Shown in pieces: positions 36,346-44,456 of a stretch of DNA of 64,000 nt; within the stretch, counting starts at the first letter, position 1, and the number at the start of each line of letters is the position of its first letter. A model generated the notes under the pieces. That model made no database searches, had not been told where the DNA came from, and saw only the letters and a list, made by a program, of their open reading frames with translations. The position numbers were made by a program, and so were the translations under genes. Source of the DNA: Mesorhizobium huakuii (GTDB taxonomy: Bacteria; Pseudomonadota; Alphaproteobacteria; Rhizobiales; Rhizobiaceae); NCBI RefSeq assembly GCF_030160235.1, contig NZ_BSNY01000034.1:62001-126000 (forward strand). The letters are read 5' to 3'.

Positions 36346-37412
36346 AGCGGCCCATCATGGTTGGCCTGTTCGCGCTTGGCGCGCTCGCCGCCTGCTCGAA
36401 ATCGGAAGAGAAGCCGCCGGAGGTCATCCGGCCGGTGCTGTCGATGGTGGTCGAGCCGAGTACCACGCAAACCTTCGGCTTTGCCGGCTCGGTCGAGCCG
36501 CAGGTCAGCGCCGACCTCGCCTTCCGCCTGCTTGGCCGGGTCGTCTCGCGCGACGTCAAGGTCGGCGACATCGTCAGCAAGGGCACGACGATCGCCGCGC
36601 TCGATCCGACCGCGCTGGAGCTGGCGGTGCAAGCGGCCAAGGCCGAGCTGTCCAATGCCGAGGCACAGTTCGCCAACGCCGCCGCCAGCGAGGAACGCCA
36701 GCGCCAGTTGCTCGCCTCGGCCAACGCCTCGCAGGCCGTCTTCGATGCCGCGCAGCAGGCACGCAAGGCTGCGGACGCCAATGTCGAGCGGGCCAAGGCA
36801 TCGCTGGCCAAATCGCAGGAGCAGCTTGGCTATGCCAGGCTGTTCTCGGATTTCGACGGCGTCGTCACCGCGGTCGGCGCCGAGGTCGGGCAGACCGTCT
36901 CGGCCGGCCAGACGGTCGTCACCGTGGCACGCTCGGATCTGCGCGAAGCCGTGGTCGATATTCCCGATCAGTTGACCGGCGATCTCGCCGCCGGCACGCC
37001 GTTCCAGGTCATCCTGCAATCGTTGCCGACGATCGAGACCCAGGCCAAGCTGCGCGAGATCGCGCCGCAGGCCGAGGGCTCGACCCGCACTAGGCGCGTC
37101 AAGCTGACGCTCACCGATCCGCCACAGGCCTTCCGGCTCGGCTCGACGGTGACGGCGACCCGCGTGACCAAGGTCGCGCCGACGATCGAACTGCCGATGT
37201 CGGCGCTGCTGGAAAAGAACGGTGCCGACAAGGTGTGGATCGTCGACCCGCAGACATCGAGCGTGAGCACGAAAGAGATCAAGGTGGCCGCCAAGGGCGC
37301 CGCTACCTTTACTGTCGCCGAAGGGCTTGACGCCGGCATGCGCGTGGTCACCGCGGGCGTCCACAGCTTGAGCGAAGGCCAGAAGGTCAAAGTGCCGGAG
37401 GGCGGCGTCTGA
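36342..37412 (+). CDS. RND efflux periplasmic adaptor (membrane-fusion lipoprotein) 2
   Basis: A short lipoprotein signal (LFALGALAAC, Cys about residue 18) is followed by the same adaptor architecture as the preceding gene: GRVVSRDVKVGDIVSKG, a helical hairpin (about 95-150), FDGVVTAVGAEVGQTVSAGQ, then barrel domains. The two adaptors are only distantly similar, so this is not a recent tandem copy. They may form a mixed adaptor ring on one pump. It overlaps the adaptor before it by 4 bases and the pump gene after it by 1 base. Confidence 0.9.
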   Translation: MKRPIMVGLFALGALAACSKSEEKPPEVIRPVLSMVVEPSTTQTFGFAGSVEPQVSADLAFRLLGRVVSRDVKVGDIVSKGTTIAALDPTALELAVQAAKAELSNAEAQFANAAASEERQRQLLASANASQAVFDAAQQARKAADANVERAKASLAKSQEQLGYARLFSDFDGVVTAVGAEVGQTVSAGQTVVTVARSDLREAVVDIPDQLTGDLAAGTPFQVILQSLPTIETQAKLREIAPQAEGSTRTRRVKLTLTDPPQAFRLGSTVTATRVTKVAPTIELPMSALLEKNGADKVWIVDPQTSSVSTKEIKVAAKGAATFTVAEGLDAGMRVVTAGVHSLSEGQKVKVPEGGV

Positions 37413-40400
37413 TGAAGGGCTTCAATCTCTCCGACTGGGCGCTCAGCCACCGCTCCATGGTCTGGTATTTCATGCTGGTCTTCGTCGTGGCCGGCATCTT
37501 TTCCTACCTCAATCTCGGTCGTGAGGAAGACCCCAACTTCACCATCAAGACGATGATCATCCAGGCCAACTGGCCGGGCGCGTCGGTCAAGGAGACCGTG
37601 CAGCAGGTAACCGACCGCATCGAGAAGAAGCTCGAGGAGCTCGACAGCCTCGACTATACCAAGTCCGTCACCACCGCCGGTCAGACCGTCATCTTCGTCA
37701 ACCTGAAGGACACCACCAAGGCGCGCGATGTCGTGCCGAACTGGATTCAGGTGCGCAACATGGTCAACGACATCCGGGCGCAGTTTCCGCAAGGCGTGCA
37801 GGGACCGTTCTTCAACGACCGCTTCGGCGATGTCTACGGCAACATCTACGCCTTCACTTCCGACGGGCTGACGCCGCGCCAATTGCGCGACTATGTCGAG
37901 GATGTCCGCACCAAGATCCTGACCGTGCCGAATGCCGGCAAGGTCGATCTCGTCGGCGCGCAGGACGAGGCCATCTATCTCGAATTCTCGACCCGCCAGA
38001 TCGCCGCCCTTGGCCTCAACCAGCAGGCGATCGTGGCTAGCCTGCAGGCACAGAACGCGATCACACCGTCCGGCGTCATCCAGTCCGGACCGGAGCGCAT
38101 CAGCGTGCGCGTCGGCGGCCAGTTCACCTCCGAGGACAGCCTTCGCGCCATCAACCTGCGCGTCAACGACCGCTTCTTCCGGCTGAGCGACGTGGCGACG
38201 ATCACGCGCGGCTATGCCGATCCGCCGACGGCGCTGTTCCGCTTCAACGGCCAGGACGCGATCGGGCTCGCCATCGGCATGAAGCCCAACGCCAATCTGC
38301 TCCAGTTCGGCGAGGCGCTGCATGAGGAGATGAACAAGGTGCTGGCCGACCTGCCGGTCGGCGTCGGCGTGCATCTGGTGGCCGATCAGCCCGTCATCGT
38401 CGAGGAGGCCGTCTCGGGCTTCACCCGCGCCCTGTTCGAGGCGGTGGCCATCGTGCTCGCAGTGTCGTTCATAAGCCTCGGCATGCGCGCCGGCTTCGTC
38501 GTGGCGCTGTCGATCCCGCTGGTGCTGGCCATCACCTTCACGGTCATGGCCTATCTCGGCATTTCGCTGCAGCGCATTTCGCTCGGCGCGCTGATCATCG
38601 CGCTCGGCCTTTTGGTCGACGACGCCATGATCGCCGTCGAGATGATGGTGGCGCGGCTGGAGGTCGGCGACAATCTGCGCAAGGCGGCGACCTATGTCTA
38701 CACCTCGACCGCCTTCCCGATGCTGACCGGCACGCTGGTGACCGTTGCCGGCTTCATCCCGATCGGCCTCAACTCGAGTGCCGCCGGCGAATACACTTTC
38801 ACGCTGTTCGTCGTCATCGCCGTGTCGCTTTTGGTGTCATGGATCGTGGCAGTGCTGTTCGCGCCGCTGCTCGGCGTCACCATCCTGCCAGCGACGATGA
38901 AGACGAAACACCACGACCAGCCTGGACGCTTCACTTCGCTGTTCCGGCGCGTCCTTGTCGGCTCGGTGCGCCACCACTGGCTGACCATCGTCGCCACGGT
39001 GCTGTTGTTTGCCGCCTCGATCGCCGGCTTCGGTCTCGTCCAGCAGCAGTTCTTCCCGCCCTCCGACCGGCCCGAGTTGATCATCGACTGGAACCTGCCC
39101 CAGAATTCCTCGATCGCCGAGACGCGCGACCAGATGGAGCGCTTCGAGCAGCGGGCGCTGGTCGGCAATCCCGACATCGACCATTTCTCGTCCTATATCG
39201 GCCAGGGCGCGGTGCGCTTCGTGCTGGCCTACGACGTGCAGCCGGCCAACCCTTATTTCGGCCAGACCGTCATCGTCACCAAGAGCCTCGAAGCCCGCAA
39301 CCGGGTCAAGCCGGCACTGGAGAAGCTGCTGCGCGAGGAGTTCGTCGGCACCGACGCCTTCGTCAAATTGCTCGAACTCGGGCCGCCTGTCGGCCGTCCG
39401 GTGCAGTACCGCGTCGGCGGTCCCGACATCCAGATGGTGCGCGAGCTGGCACAGCAGTTCGCCGGCCTCATCTCGGCCAATCCTAAGCTCGCCGCACCCA
39501 CCTTCGACTGGAACGAGCCGCAGCGCGTGCTGAGGGTCGACGTGCTGCAGGACAAGGCACGCCAGCTCGGCATCACCTCCTCCGACATCGCCAGCGCGCT
39601 GAACAGCACGGTCGGCGGCGCCACCATCACGCAGGTGCGCGACGCCACCTATCTGATCAATGTCGTGGCGCGCTCACGCGATGCCGAACGCGGCTCGATC
39701 GAGACTTTGCAGAACATGCAGCTGCCGACCAGCACCGGCGAGGCGATCCCGCTCGCGGCCGTCGCCAACTTCCACTATGACCTCGAGCAGCCGACGGTGT
39801 GGCGGCGCGACCGCATTCCGACGATCACCGTGCGCGCCGGCCTGGTCGGCGACGTGCTGCCGGCGACCGTGGTCAACGAGTTGAAGCCATCGGTCGATGC
39901 CTTCATCGCCAAGCTGCCGCCGGGCTATTCGGTCGCGACCGCCGGCTCGGTCGAGGAAAGCGCCAAGAGCCAGGGGCCGATCGCGGCCGTGGTGCCATTG
40001 ATGCTCTTCGTCATGGCCACGATCCTGATGATCCAGTTGCAGAGCTTCCAGCGCCTGTTCCTGGTGGTGGCGGTGGCGCCGCTCGGGCTGATCGGCGTGG
40101 TGGCGGCCCTGGTGCCGAGCGGCGCGCCGCTCGGCTTCGTCGCTATTCTCGGCGTGCTGGCGCTGATCGGCATCCTGATCCGCAACTCGGTCATCCTGAT
40201 CGTGCAGATCGAGGACCTGGTGCGCGAGGGCAAGGACCGTTGGGCGGCCGTCATCGAGGCCACAGAACACCGCATGCGGCCGATCGCACTGACGGCGGCG
40301 GCGGCGAGCCTCGCGCTGATCCCGATCGCGCGCGAAGTGTTCTGGGGGCCGATGGCCTACGCGATGATGGGCGGCATCATCGCAGGCACGGCGATCACGC

Positions 40401-40510
40401 TGCTGTTCCTGCCGGCGCTTTATGTGACGTGGTTCAGGATCAAGGAGCCGAAGGACAGAGAGAGGTCCCCGGTTTTGGATGCCGGCGAACCGTTACAAAG
40501 CTCAACTTAA
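37412..40510 (+). CDS. RND-family (AcrB-like) efflux pump inner-membrane transporter
   Basis: At 1032 residues it has the full RND topology: one helix, a large periplasmic porter loop, six helices, a second loop, five helices. The proton-relay aspartate pair is present in TM4 (IIALGLLVDDAMIAVEMM, about residue 400). The N-terminal stretch FSYLNLGREEDPNFTIKTM marks the HAE-1-like branch used for organic substrates and drugs rather than heavy metals. The substrate is not predictable. No outer-membrane factor gene is adjacent, so it presumably uses a shared TolC. Its stop codon overlaps the stop of the convergent small gene. Confidence 0.95.
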   Translation: MKGFNLSDWALSHRSMVWYFMLVFVVAGIFSYLNLGREEDPNFTIKTMIIQANWPGASVKETVQQVTDRIEKKLEELDSLDYTKSVTTAGQTVIFVNLKDTTKARDVVPNWIQVRNMVNDIRAQFPQGVQGPFFNDRFGDVYGNIYAFTSDGLTPRQLRDYVEDVRTKILTVPNAGKVDLVGAQDEAIYLEFSTRQIAALGLNQQAIVASLQAQNAITPSGVIQSGPERISVRVGGQFTSEDSLRAINLRVNDRFFRLSDVATITRGYADPPTALFRFNGQDAIGLAIGMKPNANLLQFGEALHEEMNKVLADLPVGVGVHLVADQPVIVEEAVSGFTRALFEAVAIVLAVSFISLGMRAGFVVALSIPLVLAITFTVMAYLGISLQRISLGALIIALGLLVDDAMIAVEMMVARLEVGDNLRKAATYVYTSTAFPMLTGTLVTVAGFIPIGLNSSAAGEYTFTLFVVIAVSLLVSWIVAVLFAPLLGVTILPATMKTKHHDQPGRFTSLFRRVLVGSVRHHWLTIVATVLLFAASIAGFGLVQQQFFPPSDRPELIIDWNLPQNSSIAETRDQMERFEQRALVGNPDIDHFSSYIGQGAVRFVLAYDVQPANPYFGQTVIVTKSLEARNRVKPALEKLLREEFVGTDAFVKLLELGPPVGRPVQYRVGGPDIQMVRELAQQFAGLISANPKLAAPTFDWNEPQRVLRVDVLQDKARQLGITSSDIASALNSTVGGATITQVRDATYLINVVARSRDAERGSIETLQNMQLPTSTGEAIPLAAVANFHYDLEQPTVWRRDRIPTITVRAGLVGDVLPATVVNELKPSVDAFIAKLPPGYSVATAGSVEESAKSQGPIAAVVPLMLFVMATILMIQLQSFQRLFLVVAVAPLGLIGVVAALVPSGAPLGFVAILGVLALIGILIRNSVILIVQIEDLVREGKDRWAAVIEATEHRMRPIALTAAAASLALIPIAREVFWGPMAYAMMGGIIAGTAITLLFLPALYVTWFRIKEPKDRERSPVLDAGEPLQSST

Positions 40511-40836
40511 CTTTTTGCCGGGTTATCGTTGTCATTGAAGCCCACGGGCCGCGATTTGGCGCGCTGCCACGGCGACGATTTTGAGCTGCGCCAGGCGTGC
40601 CAGCCTTCCGGCAAGTCGGCCAATTCCATGATGCTTTCGTCAATCCGAACAACCTCTTGCAAGCCGACGAGCATTTTTTCGCGTTCCTCCCAATCTCGAT
40701 TGTCGCAGTTGTAGAACAGCCAACCGCCATCGTCCTCCATATGGGAAACGTATGCGATCCAGTCGCCACGTTTAAATATGCTCTTGTCCGATAGCACCGC
40801 GACATTGGGTGGATCTGCAAACTTCCATTCCTCCAT
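40507..40836 (-). CDS. Small soluble protein of unknown function (109 aa)
   Basis: The protein starts MEEWKFADPPNVAVLSDKSI and contains WIAYVSHMEDDGGWLFY, IMELADLPEGWHAWR and SSPWQRA. It is rich in Trp and acidic residues and has no signal or membrane segment. The pattern (a loop ending in DDGGWLFY, then ELADLPEGWHAW) reminds me of a widespread family of small uncharacterised bacterial proteins, but I cannot give a function. It is convergent with the RND pump gene, sharing 4 bases at the stop codons, and is 44 bp from the ABC importer. Confidence 0.75.
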   Translation of the reverse strand: MEEWKFADPPNVAVLSDKSIFKRGDWIAYVSHMEDDGGWLFYNCDNRDWEEREKMLVGLQEVVRIDESIMELADLPEGWHAWRSSKSSPWQRAKSRPVGFNDNDNPAKS

Positions 40837-40880
40837 GGAATTCCCCGAAGACGGTTGGTCTATGCACAGGAAGAACGAAT

Positions 40881-41630
40881 TTAGGCGGTCCTCACAAACC
40901 CCTCACTCGCCCGTAACAGATTGCGCGTGTAATCCTCTGTCACGCGGTGCGCGACAAGTTGGGCCGCCGTCAGATTCTCCACCGCCTCACCGCTTTGCAT
41001 CACCATCAGCCGCTCACACATATGGGTGATGATGGCAAGGTCGTGGCTGACCATCAGGAAGGTCAGCTTGCGCCGCCGGCGGACCTCTTCCAGCAGGTTG
41101 AGCACTTCCGCCTGAACCGAGGCATCGAGCGCCGAGGTCGGCTCATCGAGCAGGAGGATGGACGGTTCGAGGATGAGCGCGCGCGCGATCGCCACGCGCT
41201 GGCGCTGACCGCCCGACAATTGATGCGCGTAGCGGAAGCGGAAGCCGTTGCCGAGGCCGACCTCGTCGAGCGCGCGCTCGATGCGTTTTTCGCCGTCGGC
41301 AAACCCATGGATGGCCAGCGGCTCCTGCAGCAGACGGTCGACTGTCTGGCGCGGGTGCAGAGAGCCGTACGGATCCTGGAAGACCATCTGCACTTCGCGG
41401 TAAAAAGCCTTGTCGCGGCGGGCGCCAAGCGCCTTGCCATTGACGGTGATGCTGCCCGAGGCGACCGGCGCGAGGCCGGCAATGGCCCTCAGCAGCGTCG
41501 ATTTGCCGGACCCGCTCTCGCCGACCAGGCCGAAGGATTCGCCTGTCCTGACTTCGAGGCTGACACCCTTCAGCGCGCGAAAGCGGTCGAAGATCACTTC
41601 CAGTCCGTCAATGGCGATCGCTGCTGTCAT
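40881..41630 (-). CDS. Peptide-type ABC importer ATPase (DppF-like)
   Basis: The ATPase has Walker [18 protein letters not shown], the Q-loop in MVFQDPYGSLHP, the signature [17 protein letters not shown], Walker B ILLLDEPTSALD and the switch histidine in MVSHDLA. The DPYGSL and ALDASVQAEVLNLL stretches place it with oligo/dipeptide (and nickel) importers. At 249 residues it lacks most of the C-terminal extension, with its iron-sulfur cysteines, of standard DppF (about 330). I start at the ATG at 41630, which overlaps the preceding TGA; an in-frame GTG at 41639 also exists. It is the last gene of the importer operon. Confidence 0.93.
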   Translation of the reverse strand: MTAAIAIDGLEVIFDRFRALKGVSLEVRTGESFGLVGESGSGKSTLLRAIAGLAPVASGSITVNGKALGARRDKAFYREVQMVFQDPYGSLHPRQTVDRLLQEPLAIHGFADGEKRIERALDEVGLGNGFRFRYAHQLSGGQRQRVAIARALILEPSILLLDEPTSALDASVQAEVLNLLEEVRRRRKLTFLMVSHDLAIITHMCERLMVMQSGEAVENLTAAQLVAHRVTEDYTRNLLRASEGFVRTA

Positions 41631-42463
41631 GCCGCCCACTCCGGCTTGCGGTCGAGCACCGGCAGTGGGTGGCGCTCGAACCCGATCCTGGGCATGCAGT
41701 TGAGCAGGCCGCGCGTGTAGGGATGCTGGGCCTGGCCGAGTTCGGAGGCCTTGAGCTGCTCGACCACCTTGCCGGCATACATGACGATGACGCGATCGCA
41801 GAAGGACGAGACCAGGCGCAGATCGTGCGAAATGAAGATCAGCCCCATGCCGCGATCGCTGACCAATTTATCGAGGATGCCGAGCACGTCGAGCTGCACG
41901 GTGACGTCGAGCGCCGAAGTCGGTTCGTCAGCGATCATCATTTCCGGCCCGGCAATCAGCATCATGGCGATCATGGCGCGCTGGCCCATGCCGCCGGACA
42001 CCTCATGCGGATGCAGGTCGAAGACACGTTTGGGATCGCGGATCTGCACCGCTTCCAGCATGGCCAGCGCGCGCTCCCGCGCTTCTGCCTTGCTGACTTT
42101 CTCGTGGGTGCGCAGCGTCTCGACGATCTGCCTGCCGATGCTCATCACCGGGTCCAGCGAATATTTCGGATCCTGCAGGATCATGGCGATGCGGTTGCCT
42201 CGTAGCGCCCGGCGCTGGCGTGGCGAGATGCCGAGCAGGTCGATACCGTCGAAGGCCAGTTTCCTGGCCGATATCCTGGCCTGCGGCGGCGTCAGGCCCA
42301 TGATGGCGCGGCCGGTCTGCGATTTGCCGGATCCGCTTTCGCCGACAATGCCCAGCCGCTCGCGGCCGAGCGCGAAGGAAACGCCGCGCACGGCCTGGAT
42401 GAGGCCGGTGCGGGTTGGAAAATCGACCCGAAGATCGTCGACTTCAAGCAGCGTGCCGCTCAT
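41627..42463 (-). CDS. Peptide-type ABC importer ATPase (DppD-like)
   Basis: The ATPase has Walker [19 protein letters not shown]-loop MILQDPKYSLDPVM, a modified signature HEVSGGMGQRAMIAMML, Walker B MMIADEPTSALD and switch FISHDLRLV. The signature replaces the usual GGQRQR with GGMGQR, still compatible with function in peptide importers. It pairs with the DppF-like subunit to energise the permease dimer. The stop and start codons on both sides overlap by 4 bases (ATGA), so all members are tightly coupled. Confidence 0.93.
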   Translation of the reverse strand: MSGTLLEVDDLRVDFPTRTGLIQAVRGVSFALGRERLGIVGESGSGKSQTGRAIMGLTPPQARISARKLAFDGIDLLGISPRQRRALRGNRIAMILQDPKYSLDPVMSIGRQIVETLRTHEKVSKAEARERALAMLEAVQIRDPKRVFDLHPHEVSGGMGQRAMIAMMLIAGPEMMIADEPTSALDVTVQLDVLGILDKLVSDRGMGLIFISHDLRLVSSFCDRVIVMYAGKVVEQLKASELGQAQHPYTRGLLNCMPRIGFERHPLPVLDRKPEWAA

Positions 42464-43380
42464 TGGTCACCGCTCCGGGGATCAAGCGCGTCGCGCAGGC
42501 CGTCGCCGAGCAGGTTGAAGCCGAGGCTGACGATGAGGATGGCGAAGCCCGGCGCGCCGGCCACCCACCACTGGTCGAGGATGAAGCGGCGGCCCGACGC
42601 GATCATCGTGCCCCACTCAGGCAGCGGCGGCTGGGCGCCGAGGCCGAGGAAGCCGAGGCCGGCGGCAGTCAGGATGATGCCGGCCATGTCGAGCGTCACG
42701 CGCACGATCAGCGAGGAGATGCAGAGCGGCATGATGTGGCGCAGCACGATACGGAAGGGCGAGGCGCCCATCAATTGCACCGCCTTGATGTAATCGGAAT
42801 TGCGCACCGTCAGCGTTTCCGCGCGAGCAATTCGCGCGTAAGGCGGCCAGGAGGTGATGGCTATCGCCAGCACCGCGTTTTCGATGCCGGGGCCAAGCGC
42901 CGCGACGAAGGCCAGCGCCAGGACCAGCTTGGGGAAGGCGAGGAAAATGTCGGTGATGCGCATCAGGATGGCATCGGTCCAGCCGCCGGCATAACCGGCG
43001 ACGGTGCCGACCAGCAGGCCGATGGGCGCTGCGATAATGGCGACCAGGATGACGACATAGAGCGTCCAGCGCGAACCGTAGAGGATGCGCGACAGGATAT
43101 CGCGGCCGAGGTCGTCCGTGCCGAACCAGTGCGCGGCGCTCGGCGCCAGCAGCCGGGAATTCTTGAGATCACCGAATGTCGGCGAGTAGGGCGCCAGCAC
43201 GCCGGCAAGGGCGGCGATGACCAGCAAGGCGATGATGATCAGCAGGCCGACAAAAGCCAGCCGATTGGCCGAGAAACGCCGCCACGCGACATAGGCGCGG
43301 CCAAGCCTTGCCTGCATGCGCGAGGCCGGCCGCTCGCTGAGCAGCCAGTCGCGACGGCTCTGGATAGTGTCTGTACTCAT
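42460..43380 (-). CDS. Peptide-type ABC importer permease (DppC/OppC-like)
   Basis: The inner-membrane permease has one N-terminal helix (FVGLLIIIALLVIAALAGVLA) and five more, as in OppC. It has the conserved HWFGTDDLGRDILSRILYGSR after the first loop and the cytoplasmic EAA-type loop (RIARAETLTVRNSDYIKAVQLMGASPFRIVLRHIMP region). I start at the ATG at 43380 (MSTDTIQSRRDWLL), which overlaps the OppB stop codon; the long upstream extension in the same frame belongs to the other permease's coding DNA. Confidence 0.94.
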   Translation of the reverse strand: MSTDTIQSRRDWLLSERPASRMQARLGRAYVAWRRFSANRLAFVGLLIIIALLVIAALAGVLAPYSPTFGDLKNSRLLAPSAAHWFGTDDLGRDILSRILYGSRWTLYVVILVAIIAAPIGLLVGTVAGYAGGWTDAILMRITDIFLAFPKLVLALAFVAALGPGIENAVLAIAITSWPPYARIARAETLTVRNSDYIKAVQLMGASPFRIVLRHIMPLCISSLIVRVTLDMAGIILTAAGLGFLGLGAQPPLPEWGTMIASGRRFILDQWWVAGAPGFAILIVSLGFNLLGDGLRDALDPRSGDQ

Positions 43381-44438
43381 CCTGTCTTCGTCCTTGGATC
43401 GAGCACGCGGTAGAGAAGATCGGACAGAAGGTTGATGCCGATGAACACCGAGCCGATGACGATGGTGCCGCCAAGCACGGCGTTCATGTCGGCGTTCTGC
43501 AGCGAGTTGGTGATGTAGAGGCCGATGCCCGGCCAGGAGAAGACGGTCTCGGTCAGCACCGAGCCTTCGAGCAGGCCGGCATAGGAGAGCGCGATCACCG
43601 TCACCATCGGCACCGCCGCATTGCGCAGCGCGTGGCCCCAGATGATGCGGGTCTCCGACAGGCCTTTGGCGCGCGCGGCGACGATGTATTCCTGCGCGAG
43701 TTCGTTGAGCATGAACGAACGCGTCATGCGGCTGATATAGGCGAGCGAGAAATAGCCGAGCAGCGAGGCCGGCAGGATGATGTGCCGGAAGGCGTCCCAG
43801 AAGACATCCCACTGACCCTGCATCGCCGAATCGAGGAGATAGAAACCGGTGATCGGCGTGAAGGTATATTCGTAGACGACATCGAGCCGGGCCGGAAAAG
43901 CCACCCATTGCAGCTTGGCATAGAACAGGACGAGGCCAAGCAGGCCGAGCCAGAAGATCGGCACGGAGTAGCCGATCAGGCCAATGACGCGCACGATCTG
44001 GTCGATGATACTGCCGCGCCGAACGGCGGCCAGCACGCCGAGCGGCACGCCGAACAGCGCGCCGATCAGCGTCCCCAGCGTCGCCAGTTCCGTTGTTGCC
44101 GGCAGCGCGCGGCGAATATCGGTCATGACCGGGTTGGTGGTCAGCACCGATGTGCCGAAATCACCGCTCAGGGCATTTTTCACATAGATGTAGAACTGCT
44201 CGACCAGCGGCAGGTCGAGGCCCATCTCGCGGCGCGTGCGCTCCACGACATTGAGAGGCGCCCGATCCCCGAGCACCGCCAGCACCGGGTCGATCGGGAT
44301 GACACGGCCGATGAAGAACGTCACCGCGAGCAGACCCAGATAGGTCGTAACCGCGATGACCAGGAAACGGCCGATCGCCGAGGCAATGGCGACCGCGCGG
44401 GCGCTGCCGCGCCCGCTCTCGTTTTCAATCGCGCTCAT
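43377..44438 (-). CDS. Peptide-type ABC importer permease (DppB/OppB-like)
   Basis: The 353-residue permease has the OppB N-terminal pattern (FLVIAVTTYLGLLAVTFFIGRVIPIDPV, then DLPLVEQFYIYVKNALSGDFGTS), six predicted helices, and the EAA loop ([25 protein letters not shown]). It forms the channel with the OppC-like subunit. It lies 18 bp after the binding-protein gene. An insertion before the EAA loop (about 190-235, VVYEYTFTPITGFYLL) is seen in a subgroup of these permeases. Confidence 0.94.
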   Translation of the reverse strand: MSAIENESGRGSARAVAIASAIGRFLVIAVTTYLGLLAVTFFIGRVIPIDPVLAVLGDRAPLNVVERTRREMGLDLPLVEQFYIYVKNALSGDFGTSVLTTNPVMTDIRRALPATTELATLGTLIGALFGVPLGVLAAVRRGSIIDQIVRVIGLIGYSVPIFWLGLLGLVLFYAKLQWVAFPARLDVVYEYTFTPITGFYLLDSAMQGQWDVFWDAFRHIILPASLLGYFSLAYISRMTRSFMLNELAQEYIVAARAKGLSETRIIWGHALRNAAVPMVTVIALSYAGLLEGSVLTETVFSWPGIGLYITNSLQNADMNAVLGGTIVIGSVFIGINLLSDLLYRVLDPRTKTG

Positions 44439-44456
44439 GCGGCGCGTCCGTCGGCT

